DNA from: Klebsiella spallanzanii
GTDB taxonomy: Bacteria > Pseudomonadota > Gammaproteobacteria > Enterobacterales > Enterobacteriaceae
Length of the DNA: 64,000 bases
Reading direction: 5' to 3'
Assembly: GCF_902158555.1 (NCBI RefSeq)
Contig: NZ_CABGGS010000005.1
Span: 1-64,000, forward strand
Position numbers and translations under genes: made by a program. Positions 21,922-31,057 of this stretch are shown here, piece by piece; position 1 is the first letter of the stretch, and every line of letters starts with the position of its first letter. The notes under the pieces are model-generated. The model worked only from the letters and a program-made list of their open reading frames with translations, made no database searches and was not told where the DNA came from.

Positions 21922-22683
21922 ATGGAAAATAAAATATTAATAAGAAGTTTACTGAGCGTTTGTGTACTGTTGTGTAGTGTAAATAGTCATAGCGCCGAGC
22001 TTAAACGCGTATATGGAAAGATTAGCGCTGGCTATGGTGACTGGAATAAAGGTTTTGTTAACGTTGGCAGGGGTGAGGTGTGGAAAATCGTTGCTGATTT
22101 TGGTGCCGTCTTCGATAAAGGCGAATTTGCTTCATTTTATGAGATGAACGTACTCAATCATCCGGTTGAGGGGCGAAATCACGTCACACAATTTTTAGGT
22201 CATTATCGACCAATCGACGGTTCTGATTTTACGCTAATGATGAAACTCTACATGTCGATGGAGAATAAATTCGGCGACGAACTTAATATGATGTATGGAC
22301 TGGGATATTTAGGTCTCACTGGACCGTCTGGTTTTATTAAACCATACGTCGCCGTGCATAATCTTTCTAATGATTATAATTCAAAGAAATATGGTCAGGC
22401 CACCGGCTGGAATGGCTATGTGGTAGGTTGGGTTGCGGCTCACAATTTTCAGGTGTTCGGGGAAAAATTTGTTATTTCTAACTGGAATGAATTTGAGATT
22501 GATAGAAATGACGCATATGCAGAACAACAAGGCGGTGATTTTGGCATCAATGGCGCAGTGACGCTGGCATGGAAGTTTATGCCTCGCTGGACAGCGTCGG
22601 TCTCATATCGCTACTTCCGGAATAAACTGGGATGGGATGATTATAGCGATCGCATGAATTATCTTATCGGCTATGAATTCTAA
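21922..22683 (+). CDS. Tsx-like nucleoside-specific outer-membrane channel
   Basis: A 253-residue outer-membrane beta-barrel of the Tsx (nucleoside-specific channel) family. The signal peptide ends near NSHSAELK. Strands alternate in the barrel pattern (VWKIVADFGAVFDKGEFASF, LNMMYGLGYLGL), and the protein ends in phenylalanine (LIGYEF), the standard outer-membrane assembly signal. The next gene on the strand is a periplasmic 5'-nucleotidase, so the two should work together in taking up nucleosides from external nucleotides. It is more distant than a true Tsx orthologue. Confidence 0.75.
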   Translation: MENKILIRSLLSVCVLLCSVNSHSAELKRVYGKISAGYGDWNKGFVNVGRGEVWKIVADFGAVFDKGEFASFYEMNVLNHPVEGRNHVTQFLGHYRPIDGSDFTLMMKLYMSMENKFGDELNMMYGLGYLGLTGPSGFIKPYVAVHNLSNDYNSKKYGQATGWNGYVVGWVAAHNFQVFGEKFVISNWNEFEIDRNDAYAEQQGGDFGINGAVTLAWKFMPRWTASVSYRYFRNKLGWDDYSDRMNYLIGYEF

Positions 22684-22775
22684 CTTTTAATCATAGGTTC
22701 TAATTTTATAAATACCACAAATACTCGACTTAATGAGTAGAGACACGTGACTAAACTGCAGAATGGATCACTAAA

Positions 22776-24347
22776 ATGAAAGTATCTACAAAACTATCGT
22801 TATCGGCGCTCTCAGTATGTATTGGATTCAGTGGCGCAATGAGTTTCTCCGCCAATGCAAAAGATATTACTATCTATTATACAAACGACTTACATGCCCA
22901 TGTCAGCCCCGAAATAATACCTTACGTTGATAAACCCCGCCCTGTTGGAGGGTTTGCATCAATATCAAAAATTGTCAAAGAGGCGAAGAAAAAAGATAAA
23001 GATGTCTTTTTCTTTGACGCTGGAGACTATTTTACCGGCCCATCGATTAGCACTTTAACTAAAGGTGAGGCAATTATCGATATCATGAACACCATGCCTT
23101 ACGATGCCGTAGCCGTAGGCAACCATGAATTCGATCATGGTCATGAAAATCTGGTTACACAGCTTAAAAAGCTCCAGTTTCCGGTTCTATTAAGCAGTGT
23201 CTTTTATAGTGGTTCAGATAAACCATTAATCAATACCCCCTACACGATTGTTGAAAAAGATGGTGTAAAAATTGGCGTTATTGGTATGCATGGTGTTTCC
23301 GCGTTTTACGAAGCGATTGCGGCGGGCGTGCGCGATGGCGTGGATTGTCGGGACCCCATCCCCTACGTCAAAAAAGCGCTCACAGAGCTAAAAGGGAAAG
23401 TCGATCTTACCGTACTGCTTGCCCATGAGGGTGTTCCCGGTCGCCAGTCCAGTAGTGGGGATGAGGATGTTGCTCGTGCGTTGAAAACAGATATAGAAAT
23501 GGCTGAATCACTGCAAGGCTATGGTCTTGATGTGCTTATCACCGGACATGCGCATAAAGGTACGCCTGAGCCAATTAAAACAGGAAATACGCTGATCGTT
23601 TCAACGGACGCTTATACCATCGAACTGGGTAAACTGGTGCTCGACTGGAACCCGGAAACGAAAAAAGTTGATAATTATGATGGTAAGTTGATTACCCTGT
23701 ACGCGGATACGTATAAACCCGATCCGGACACGCAGGCCAAAATCGACGAATGGAATACCAAGGTGAAGAGCATTACCGATGAAGTAGTCGGCCATTCGCC
23801 AGAAGTATTAACACGTTCCTACGGTGAGTCTGCGCCAACGGGCAACTTAATTACCGATGCCCTGCTATATAAAGTCCCCTATGCCGATGCATCATTTTAT
23901 AACGCCGGGGGCATTCGCACCGAACTCCCGAAAGGCAATATCACCTATGGTGACGTGCTCAGTATGTACCCATTCACCAACGATGTGATGAGTATGGAGA
24001 TTACCGGAAAGGATCTAAAAGCGATCATGTCCCACGCCGCGGATCTTAAAAATGGCATACTGCACGCTTCAAAAACGGTCCAGTTTAAATACGATAGTAG
24101 TAAGCCTCTTGGCCAGCGTATTGTGTCCTTTGATATAAAAGGCAAAGCGGTAGAAGACCAAAAGACCTATACGGTTGCCCTGGATTCATTCATTGGTAAA
24201 GGTGGTGGCGGCTTTAACTTCACCAAAGGGAAAAATATTAAATATATTAAAGGGCTGCAAACTGCCGATGCGATAACCGATTATATCCGACATATTGATA
24301 ATATCGTTCCTGATCATACAATGCGCGTTGACGATATAAGTAAGTAG
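22776..24347 (+). CDS. Periplasmic 5'-nucleotidase (UshA/YchR-type metallophosphoesterase)
   Basis: A 523-residue secreted nucleotidase that would split nucleotides, and perhaps UDP-sugars, to nucleosides in the periplasm. Signal peptide cleaved near FSANAKD. Metal ligands of the calcineurin-like domain: YTNDLHAH, DAGDYFTG, VGNHEFDHG, GHAHKGTPEP. The C-terminal substrate domain carries NAGGIRTELPKGNITYGDV. It lies 92 bases after the Tsx-like channel gene, which would carry the products' uptake across the outer membrane. It is a UshA paralogue rather than UshA itself. Confidence 0.87.
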   Translation: MKVSTKLSLSALSVCIGFSGAMSFSANAKDITIYYTNDLHAHVSPEIIPYVDKPRPVGGFASISKIVKEAKKKDKDVFFFDAGDYFTGPSISTLTKGEAIIDIMNTMPYDAVAVGNHEFDHGHENLVTQLKKLQFPVLLSSVFYSGSDKPLINTPYTIVEKDGVKIGVIGMHGVSAFYEAIAAGVRDGVDCRDPIPYVKKALTELKGKVDLTVLLAHEGVPGRQSSSGDEDVARALKTDIEMAESLQGYGLDVLITGHAHKGTPEPIKTGNTLIVSTDAYTIELGKLVLDWNPETKKVDNYDGKLITLYADTYKPDPDTQAKIDEWNTKVKSITDEVVGHSPEVLTRSYGESAPTGNLITDALLYKVPYADASFYNAGGIRTELPKGNITYGDVLSMYPFTNDVMSMEITGKDLKAIMSHAADLKNGILHASKTVQFKYDSSKPLGQRIVSFDIKGKAVEDQKTYTVALDSFIGKGGGGFNFTKGKNIKYIKGLQTADAITDYIRHIDNIVPDHTMRVDDISK

Positions 24348-24354
24348 CATTCGC

Positions 24355-24398
24355 TGGCTCAATCATGCGGCGGTAAGCGCTTCAGTATGATTGAGCCA
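24355..24398. terminator. Hairpin between convergent genes
   Basis: TGGCTCAATCAT (24355-24366) and ATGATTGAGCCA (24387-24398) form a perfect 12-bp stem with a 20-base loop between the nucleotidase and the small fimbrial-cluster gene. There are no long U-tracts, so its terminator role is inferred from position. Confidence 0.55.
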
Positions 24399-24416
24399 TT
24401 GCCTCATTCAGCCCAT

Positions 24417-24716
24417 TCAATCATAAACAATCCGCAGCAGCGTCAGCTGTTTATCCTCATCCAGATAGCTCTTTTCAATTGTGGCATGGGGAGCGGACAT
24501 AGGCACAATAAGATTCTCCACGGTAACATGGCGCTCAACGCCGTCTTTTCGATGGCATAAAATCTCAGAGGTTCCCACTTCATTCCAACAGCCCGCCATC
24601 ACCACGCTTCCGGTAAATCGAAGCTGGCCACCGGAAGCGGCTAATGCGCAGCCGATAAAGAACAACGGTAATGATACGGCAGGGATTGCACGACGAACGA
24701 GGGGCATTTTATCCAT
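24417..24716 (-). CDS. Small secreted protein at the end of the bcf operon (YehE/DUF2574-like)
   Basis: A 99-residue protein with a signal peptide (cut near ALAASGG). The mature part has two cysteines about 12 residues apart (MAGCWNE ... ILCHRK) and ends in VYD. It is weakly like E. coli YehE (DUF2574), which also sits next to a chaperone-usher operon. It follows bcfH by 62 bases on the same strand, so it is probably co-transcribed. The cysteine pair could be a substrate of BcfH. Function unknown. Confidence 0.6.
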   Translation of the reverse strand: MDKMPLVRRAIPAVSLPLFFIGCALAASGGQLRFTGSVVMAGCWNEVGTSEILCHRKDGVERHVTVENLIVPMSAPHATIEKSYLDEDKQLTLLRIVYD

Positions 24717-24778
24717 GATTCGGCAGTCCTGTATTTGAACTCACCGGGGCATACTCACCCCGGAGCCTGTAGCCCGCT

Positions 24779-25624
24779 TCAGCCTTTTGCTTTCTGGATT
24801 GCCATTTGCAAAGCGTCCTGCGAAGAACTACCCGGCATGACCGATACACGATTAGCCTCTGGTGCTTTTGCCTGCGGCATCACAACAAACGCGGGGGTTC
24901 CGCTAAAGTTCATATACTGGGCCAGCGCCTGATTCATCATCAGCGCATCATGTACCGCGCCGCTCTCCTGCGCCTGTTTGACCTCAGCAATCTGCGCCTT
25001 CGTCAGATAGTGCTGCGCCAGACCATAGACATCCTGCTCTGTTAACGCCCCTTCTACTTTTCCCGTGGCATAGAGGGCGTTATGCCAGTCGAGATATTTC
25101 GTGCCGCCATCGGTTAGCCAGACCTGCTCGCCAACCCGTGCGGCCAGGCCGGAAACCGGCCAGCGAGAAGAGAAAATGGGAAACTCTTTAAAAATAAAGC
25201 GCGTATCCGGGTTGGCTTTCACCAGGCTCTCAACTACCGGAGCCATCTTGCTGCACCATGAACACTGGTAGTCAAAAAACATCACTACCGCGGATTTGGC
25301 ATTAGCAGGACCAACCGATGGACTATTGCTGCTCAACAATTCAGCCTGGTACTGTAATGCCAGCTGCGTATAGGCCTGCTGTTGGGCAATTTGTTGACGC
25401 TGGTGCAGCGTTTCGCTGGCCGCTATCAAAAATTCGGGATGATTCGCCAGATAAGTCGCCACCGCTTCACCGACCTTATCAGGGTGGCTGACAATGTACG
25501 CTTCCGCCGCAGGGCCTGGCTGCGACGCCGGAGCGTTATCAGCCGCCAGAGCCGGTAATGAAATCGCGCCGCTCACCAGCGCCAGCACTGCCATACGGGG
25601 CAGTTTTAAAGATGAATAGTACAT
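24779..25624 (-). CDS. bcfH: Thioredoxin-fold disulfide isomerase BcfH
   Basis: A 281-residue periplasmic thiol-disulfide enzyme of the DsbA/ScsC group. The signal peptide is cut near LPALAADN. An N-terminal helical stretch (residues ~35-100) resembles the trimerisation stalk of ScsC-like proteins. The catalytic motif is CSWC in FFDYQCSWCSK, and the cis-proline loop reads SGTPAFVV. In the bcf operon it is expected to help oxidise or shuffle disulfides in fimbrial subunits, all of which carry cysteine pairs. The motif is worth comparing with the CMWC I recall for S. Typhimurium BcfH. The terminal fimbrial position is typical. Confidence 0.88.
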   Translation of the reverse strand: MYYSSLKLPRMAVLALVSGAISLPALAADNAPASQPGPAAEAYIVSHPDKVGEAVATYLANHPEFLIAASETLHQRQQIAQQQAYTQLALQYQAELLSSNSPSVGPANAKSAVVMFFDYQCSWCSKMAPVVESLVKANPDTRFIFKEFPIFSSRWPVSGLAARVGEQVWLTDGGTKYLDWHNALYATGKVEGALTEQDVYGLAQHYLTKAQIAEVKQAQESGAVHDALMMNQALAQYMNFSGTPAFVVMPQAKAPEANRVSVMPGSSSQDALQMAIQKAKG

Positions 25625-25634
25625 AAAGAAACTC

Positions 25635-26354
25635 TCATTGCAGGGGGTAAAAAGGGTGGCGCGAAAGCTGTACGTTTGCCGTTACCGGCGACAGCACCCG
25701 GCCATAATCATTGATACTTTGCCAACGCACAGCGCAGCGGGTTGCCCGTCGGCACCATGTGGTTTTACGCGTGGAAAAAGGGGCGACAACCCCCGCCGCA
25801 TCGACGGGATTGCCGTTGACGTTGAGCAAGAAAAGCGTGACGTAATAAGGACCAGGGTTCTGTACCGTCAATCCATCTGGCATCAACGACCAGCGCAGCT
25901 GTCGGTACGCCTGTTGCGCATTGCCCGTCAGGCCCGTTGGGCGATAGATAAATTTCAACGCGGAACGAAACGCCATCTGAACGCTGTTGACGCCAGGTTT
26001 CCCGGACGGTATTGCAGCGATACTCAGAGTAAACAGGCTTTCCCGGTCAGCAGGCAGCCGAACGCCGGTCCAGGTGACTCGCAGCGTATTTTCTTGCCCC
26101 GCCGCCAGGCGAAACAGCGGCGGCGTGATGATAAACGGGGGCTTGCTGACGGGTGCGATCGCCGCGCCCGGCCAGCGCTGGGCCGACTGAATATGACTAT
26201 CAATAAGCCAGTCGTCAGCAGAGGTGTTGCTCACCGGAATGCTTAACGTTGGCATCTGCGCGCTATAGATAAAACGCGTTCCGCCAATCACCACGCCAGC
26301 CCGCGCCTGCGTAACGGATAGCAGCAAAAACAGATAAAAAAGAAACTTATTCAT
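25635..26354 (-). CDS. bcfG: Second periplasmic fimbrial chaperone BcfG
   Basis: A 239-residue PapD-like chaperone that caps fimbrial subunits by donor-strand complementation. Signal peptide cut near TQARAGVV; first domain strands GVVIGGTRFIYSA and a conserved LPADRESLF loop; second Ig-like domain ending near SRHPFYPLQ. ATG 26354 overlaps the bcfF stop by 8 bases, so translation is coupled. The longer frame begins inside bcfF and is not used. Having a second chaperone besides BcfB is a feature of this operon; it may serve particular minor subunits. Confidence 0.85.
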   Translation of the reverse strand: MNKFLFYLFLLLSVTQARAGVVIGGTRFIYSAQMPTLSIPVSNTSADDWLIDSHIQSAQRWPGAAIAPVSKPPFIITPPLFRLAAGQENTLRVTWTGVRLPADRESLFTLSIAAIPSGKPGVNSVQMAFRSALKFIYRPTGLTGNAQQAYRQLRWSLMPDGLTVQNPGPYYVTLFLLNVNGNPVDAAGVVAPFSTRKTTWCRRATRCAVRWQSINDYGRVLSPVTANVQLSRHPFYPLQ

Positions 26355-26871
26355 AGGCCAGAATAAACGTTGCGGAAGCATTAGCCGTTCCGGCTGTAAC
26401 CACGCCGCCATCAGCAATATAGCGAGCATAAAACTGCAGATTTGCCGAAGCCTGGCCCGACGTAAGCGCCATCACTTCGCTCTCCTGCCCTAACGGAATC
26501 AGATTTTTATCTTTGTCATAAAGACCAATACCAATTCCCGATGCATCGTCCACCCCTTCGGTCACCGCCAGCAGATCCGTATTTCGTCCATCCGCCGTTC
26601 CGCTGAAGCTCACCGTGACGCCGCTAACTGTGCTACCGCAGTTCTGTAGATTGATAGCAAAGGATTGCCAGGCGGAACCATCGCCAGCCTGATAGAACTG
26701 CCGATTCGACACGCTTCCCATATCAACATCGATATTCTCTGAATCCGGCGATAGCGTGCAGGTATTATCAGTGATAGAGCCCGTCACATAGACCCGCCCG
26801 TCATGCGCCCCGGCCTTACCCAGCGCCAGAGCGAAGTACGCCACGCAGGCAACATAGAGATGTTTGTTCAT
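26347..26871 (-). CDS. bcfF: Minor fimbrial subunit BcfF
   Basis: A 174-residue type 1 pilin-like subunit. Signal peptide ending near GKAGAHDG, an N-terminal donor-strand segment (GRVYVTGSITDNTCTL), two cysteines about 40 residues apart (NTCTL, NLQNCG) that would form the pilin disulfide, and the C-terminal penultimate-tyrosine end ILAYE. Placed between bcfE and bcfG. Probably an adaptor or minor pilin. Confidence 0.83.
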   Translation of the reverse strand: MNKHLYVACVAYFALALGKAGAHDGRVYVTGSITDNTCTLSPDSENIDVDMGSVSNRQFYQAGDGSAWQSFAINLQNCGSTVSGVTVSFSGTADGRNTDLLAVTEGVDDASGIGIGLYDKDKNLIPLGQESEVMALTSGQASANLQFYARYIADGGVVTAGTANASATFILAYE

Positions 26872-26880
26872 CGCGCACTC

Positions 26881-27417
26881 CTACTCATATTGCAGGTCGA
26901 AATACATCACCGCCGTAGCGTTGCCGGAGGTCACGGTAGGTTGAGTGGATTTGTAGCGAATATAAAAAGAGAGCGTATTGCGCCCAGCCTTCAGCGGATA
27001 AACCACCGAGTCGCTGTTATTAATACTGACGTCATCCTGATCCTCGTCGAGCAGCTCCACGCCGACGCCGCTGGCCAGCATACTTTCGCTCCCCATGCCG
27101 GTATCCGTCAGCGCCAGCAGCGACGGGTCGTCGCTATCCGCCGTACCGGTAAACCAGATTTTGGTCCCGGTAATTCCCCGCGAGCAATTTTTCAGGTTGA
27201 TGTTAAAGGGCTTAAATTTCGTCGTCGTTCCGGCTGAGGGAAAATCCTCAACCGAAAACTGACCTAAGTCGATACTCTGGCTGAGGCTGGAAATCTCAAC
27301 ATCGCAGGTTTGTGCGACGATGGTGCCGGTAAACTCCAGGTTATTGCCGGTATCATCAGCCTGGCAGAGCGAGCACCAGCAAAGAAGTGCCAATAAAAGG
27401 CCGCATTTCACGTTCAT
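26881..27417 (-). CDS. bcfE: Minor fimbrial subunit BcfE
   Basis: A 178-residue pilin-like subunit paralogous to BcfF. Signal peptide ends near LCQADDTG; donor-strand segment LEFTGTIVAQTCDVEI; cysteines in QTCDV and KNCSRG; C-terminal MYFDLQYE. The start follows the bcfD stop directly, with no gap on the minus strand apart from the reading-frame change. Role as adaptor or minor pilin is inferred. Confidence 0.83.
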   Translation of the reverse strand: MNVKCGLLLALLCWCSLCQADDTGNNLEFTGTIVAQTCDVEISSLSQSIDLGQFSVEDFPSAGTTTKFKPFNINLKNCSRGITGTKIWFTGTADSDDPSLLALTDTGMGSESMLASGVGVELLDEDQDDVSINNSDSVVYPLKAGRNTLSFYIRYKSTQPTVTSGNATAVMYFDLQYE

Positions 27418-28425
27418 TTAGTCGAAGTCCACCCGCAAATTAGCCAAAGCGGTAAACACACCTTCGGCAGGCGTTTCTCCCGTCGTGCTGACAGGATATG
27501 CCTGTAGAACAATATTGGCTTTTCCCGCATCGTTAGTGACGAAAGGCTCTACGCTGCTGGCATCGTTTGGCGTCAACACCGCGCCGTCGTTAGTCTCAAC
27601 CATAACGCCTACGTCCGGGTTATCCGATGCGATAGCCTGATTGACGTGAGTGTCCGCAGTCGCCACCAGCCGCAGGCTCAAATTGACCTGCGAATCCACG
27701 CCGCTGCATTTCACCGGTACGTTGAATTTTTTACTTCTGACGCCCGTCGGTTTCTCGCCTGCGCGGGTAAAGCCACCGCTATACAAAGAGCCGAAATCGA
27801 CGAGAATGGTCTGCCCGGCATTGATCTCGCAGCTTTGTGGAACCGTCACCGTGCCGCTGTAAATAATGTTGTAAACCACATCGCTAAGCGGATCGTTAGC
27901 GCTCGTGGTGACATACACGCTAAACATGGTTTTCGGCGCGATATTGACGGTACCGACGAAGGGTTTAACGATCTTGAGCTGAAAAGTCAGGTTTGAATCG
28001 TGAATGGGAAACGGCACGTTGTTATTCACGCTGTCGTCATATCCCATATAGACATAGTTTGCCGGTGGATAGAACTCGCCTGCCGCCGAGTCCTCAATAC
28101 GCATCGCCCCTTCGAGATAATCAGAATCCAGCTTGATGTATTTCCATTCTCCGCTGGTTTCAGCAATGGGCCAGGAGGTGACATAAGAGCGATAGGTATG
28201 CCCCGTTGGCGCAGAATTCAGAGGGCAAATAGCCTGAACGCTCACCTCCTGACTCTCCGCCAACTGTACCGTATTTCCGGACTGATTTTGCTCCGCCGTC
28301 AGCATCTTGCTCAGGTCATAATCAATGCTGGAAGGCGAACCATTATTGTTTTTACACACGTCAGCAAATCCAGTTCTGCTCAGCAGCAATCCCACCAGCA
28401 GGATAAATAGCAGGCGTTTCTTCAT
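27418..28425 (-). CDS. bcfD: Fimbrial tip adhesin BcfD
   Basis: A 335-residue two-domain adhesin in the FimH position. Signal peptide cut near TGFADVCK. Residues ~22-190 form a unique N-terminal domain with a cysteine pair (DVCKNN, QAICPL), the presumed receptor-binding part. Residues ~195-335 form a pilin domain with its own disulfide (QSCEIN, PVKCSG) and C-terminal NLRVDFD. It abuts bcfC upstream and bcfE downstream without gaps. The receptor cannot be read from sequence. Confidence 0.85.
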   Translation of the reverse strand: MKKRLLFILLVGLLLSRTGFADVCKNNNGSPSSIDYDLSKMLTAEQNQSGNTVQLAESQEVSVQAICPLNSAPTGHTYRSYVTSWPIAETSGEWKYIKLDSDYLEGAMRIEDSAAGEFYPPANYVYMGYDDSVNNNVPFPIHDSNLTFQLKIVKPFVGTVNIAPKTMFSVYVTTSANDPLSDVVYNIIYSGTVTVPQSCEINAGQTILVDFGSLYSGGFTRAGEKPTGVRSKKFNVPVKCSGVDSQVNLSLRLVATADTHVNQAIASDNPDVGVMVETNDGAVLTPNDASSVEPFVTNDAGKANIVLQAYPVSTTGETPAEGVFTALANLRVDFD

Positions 28426-31035
28426 TTAGCGGCATTCCACATGTTGTCGTACCAGGGCTTGCCGGGTAGCGGGAAGTTGATAATGCACAAGGCACTGTTG
28501 AGAGGCTTCGCGGCCCCACTGCACCCTTAACGCCCCCTGCGGGTTAAGGCCGGATAAATAGACTTCACCATCGTCCCCGACGATAGCTTCCTGCACCGGC
28601 GCGTCCGTCGAGGCGGTGGCGCCGAAGGGTACTGGCTGCCCATTATGCGACAGCGTCAGGAGCGCGCGTTCACCGACCCGCGCCTTGAAACTGGCCAGCA
28701 CCAGCGCCCCCTGCGTAGGCACAACGTTAATGACGGCATCGTCAATATCCACATCGTCGGCCATCGAGTTCACATCCAGGGCCATACGGTTTTGCCGATA
28801 GGTGGTGGCATAGGGAACCACTGCATAACCCCGACTATCGGTATGAATTCCCGGTTCATCGTCAACATTGACGTTCCCTGCCCCTGGAGCCGCGATCAGC
28901 ACGTTGGTTTCGCCCAGCGGTTGGCTCAGCGTCACCCCATGCGAATGCGCCACAATGCCGCCGCTCAGGCCATAGTTCAGTTGCTGGTAATCGCCGTTAT
29001 CGCTGGTGTTGTAGCCTGCGTTCACGTTGCCCTGAGCGCCATCATATTCAAGACTGGCGGAGCCGCTGTCTCCAACGCCATGGTTCTGATAGCCCTGCTG
29101 CACGCTGTAGCTGAGATTGTTTTGATCCAGCGCGGTGCCGCTGATTCCAGCGTTTTGGGTAACGCCACCGTGCCGATCGGTACTGGTGCTGAGCGTGGCG
29201 TAGATATTGTGATTTTTGTGGGTGATATCGTCATCATGATGCAGCCACTGGCTCAGCGGCAGCGAGATATTCAACGCAAAAAGCTGGTCGCTTTTGTCTT
29301 CTCCAGGCGCACGACTTTGGTTGTAAGACAGGCCCCACGAAACACCCGCCAGGGTGTCGCTATATCCCACCTGCATTAGCGTATTTTTTTCATCTGTATG
29401 CCAGTAGCTTTGCTGGCTACCGGTAATGTAAAGCGAGCCAAAATGACCAAGCTGCTGAGAAATATTCAGCTGAATTTTGCCGCGTTTGGTGTAATAAAGA
29501 TCGTAGTAATCGCTCCAGCTACGCTGGTCTTCATCTTCATTGACCGGCCCGTTATAGCCTGACATCCTTTTCCATGCCGTATCATCGAGCGTATAAAAAC
29601 CGGATGTCGAGTAGCGATAGCCAAGCAACTGGAAATTGGTTCCCAGGCTATTGAGTGATTTCGCGTACAAAAAGCGCAGGGATTGTCCCTGGTGTTTACT
29701 GTCATCCGCCAGAGTGCTGTACGCCTGAGTGATATCAACAGAGACTGCGCCCCAGTCGCCCAGGTTTGCGCCCGAGCCCAATGCCAGCGCACGATAGTCC
29801 GCAGAAAACTGCGTTCCGCCATAAACGGTAAAGCCGTATGGCAGACCCCACATCAGCGTCCCCTGACCGAACTTCACATCCTCTTTCTGGCTGCTATCGC
29901 CACGATAGCTCGCTACCGTCGCGGCGTACTTCAAGCGCCCTTCTCGTTGCAAAACCGGTACGGCAGAATACGGCACGCTATAGCGAGTCGTGCTGCCATC
30001 AGCCTCTTTAACTTCAACGCTTAAATCGCCGCTGGAGGCCGTGGAGTAAAGGTCATTAATAGTGAATGCGCCGGGGGAAACGTAGCGCTGGTCAATGATG
30101 TAACCATTCTGGCGAATCGTCACCTGGGCGTTGCTTTTGGCAATACCGTGGATAGTTGGCGCAAAGCCTTTCATACTGTCAGGCAGCATATTGTCGTCGG
30201 AAGCCAGCTGGATCCCACGAAAGGGCAGGCTGTCGAATACCGCCGACGGCGTGTAGCTATCCCCCGCAGTTAGCTCGCTTTTCAGCGTCGCCAGATCGCG
30301 CTCCAGGTAGGTGCTGATATGCTGCCAGTCGCTTTTATTGTTCTCATTAGTGCTGTTGTAGTTCCACGTTGAATAGTTACGTAAACGCCAGGCTCCCAGA
30401 TTCAGCCCGCCATTCAGACCAAGAAACCAGGTGTTATCGTTCACGCCGCCTTCGCTGCGGTCCCGACTATTTGCGCCGGTAAACGTATAATTGAGCAATA
30501 GCGCATTGATCCCCTCGTCCCAGTATTTCGGCGAGATATAACCTCTGGCGCTATTTTTCATCGCCGCTTGAGGGATACTGATATTCAGGCGCTGCTGGGT
30601 GAAATCGAACCGCGAGTAAGCCGCCGGAATCGCGGCGGCGATATCCGCACACCCATCGGATCCCGGTTTCAATAGCGTCGGAAAGGCCTCAATATTGACC
30701 TTCATCTCGCTGAGCATGTCTGGCGTCAGACAGGCGCTAAGTCCAGTATCATCGCCTGAAGCCTGGGTCGCCGTTGGGGATTTTACAGCATGAAAGGCGA
30801 TATCACGGGTTGCCAGAAAAGCGCCGTTCAGATACACATCTACCCGATAGACGCCGGGTGCCTGGCTGTTGCCTTCAAAACGCGAAAGATCGGCGATCTT
30901 TGACGGATCGTCGGATAAAAATGCGGGATTAAAATAGTTGTCCGCCCAGCTCTTCGGCAGCGCCATGACGCTCACTAAAGTGAGAGTCAGCCCCATCAAG
31001 ACCGGTTTACTGACGGGTGGTGAATGAGGCCTCAT
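28426..31035 (-). CDS. bcfC: Outer-membrane fimbrial usher BcfC
   Basis: An ~869-residue outer-membrane usher that threads fimbrial subunits to the surface. It has a signal peptide (MALPKSWADN), an N-terminal chaperone-binding domain (YFNPAFLSDD, APGVYRVDVYLNGAFL), a 24-strand barrel with a plug domain, and C-terminal domains with GERALLTLSHNGQPVPFGA and GREASQQCLVHYQLP. ATG 31035 is preferred; the longer frame would overlap bcfB by 47 bases and add residues before the signal peptide. Confidence 0.9.
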   Translation of the reverse strand: MRPHSPPVSKPVLMGLTLTLVSVMALPKSWADNYFNPAFLSDDPSKIADLSRFEGNSQAPGVYRVDVYLNGAFLATRDIAFHAVKSPTATQASGDDTGLSACLTPDMLSEMKVNIEAFPTLLKPGSDGCADIAAAIPAAYSRFDFTQQRLNISIPQAAMKNSARGYISPKYWDEGINALLLNYTFTGANSRDRSEGGVNDNTWFLGLNGGLNLGAWRLRNYSTWNYNSTNENNKSDWQHISTYLERDLATLKSELTAGDSYTPSAVFDSLPFRGIQLASDDNMLPDSMKGFAPTIHGIAKSNAQVTIRQNGYIIDQRYVSPGAFTINDLYSTASSGDLSVEVKEADGSTTRYSVPYSAVPVLQREGRLKYAATVASYRGDSSQKEDVKFGQGTLMWGLPYGFTVYGGTQFSADYRALALGSGANLGDWGAVSVDITQAYSTLADDSKHQGQSLRFLYAKSLNSLGTNFQLLGYRYSTSGFYTLDDTAWKRMSGYNGPVNEDEDQRSWSDYYDLYYTKRGKIQLNISQQLGHFGSLYITGSQQSYWHTDEKNTLMQVGYSDTLAGVSWGLSYNQSRAPGEDKSDQLFALNISLPLSQWLHHDDDITHKNHNIYATLSTSTDRHGGVTQNAGISGTALDQNNLSYSVQQGYQNHGVGDSGSASLEYDGAQGNVNAGYNTSDNGDYQQLNYGLSGGIVAHSHGVTLSQPLGETNVLIAAPGAGNVNVDDEPGIHTDSRGYAVVPYATTYRQNRMALDVNSMADDVDIDDAVINVVPTQGALVLASFKARVGERALLTLSHNGQPVPFGATASTDAPVQEAIVGDDGEVYLSGLNPQGALRVQWGREASQQCLVHYQLPATRQALVRQHVECR

Positions 31036-31057
31036 TGCAGCGATTTCCGGCACAGTA

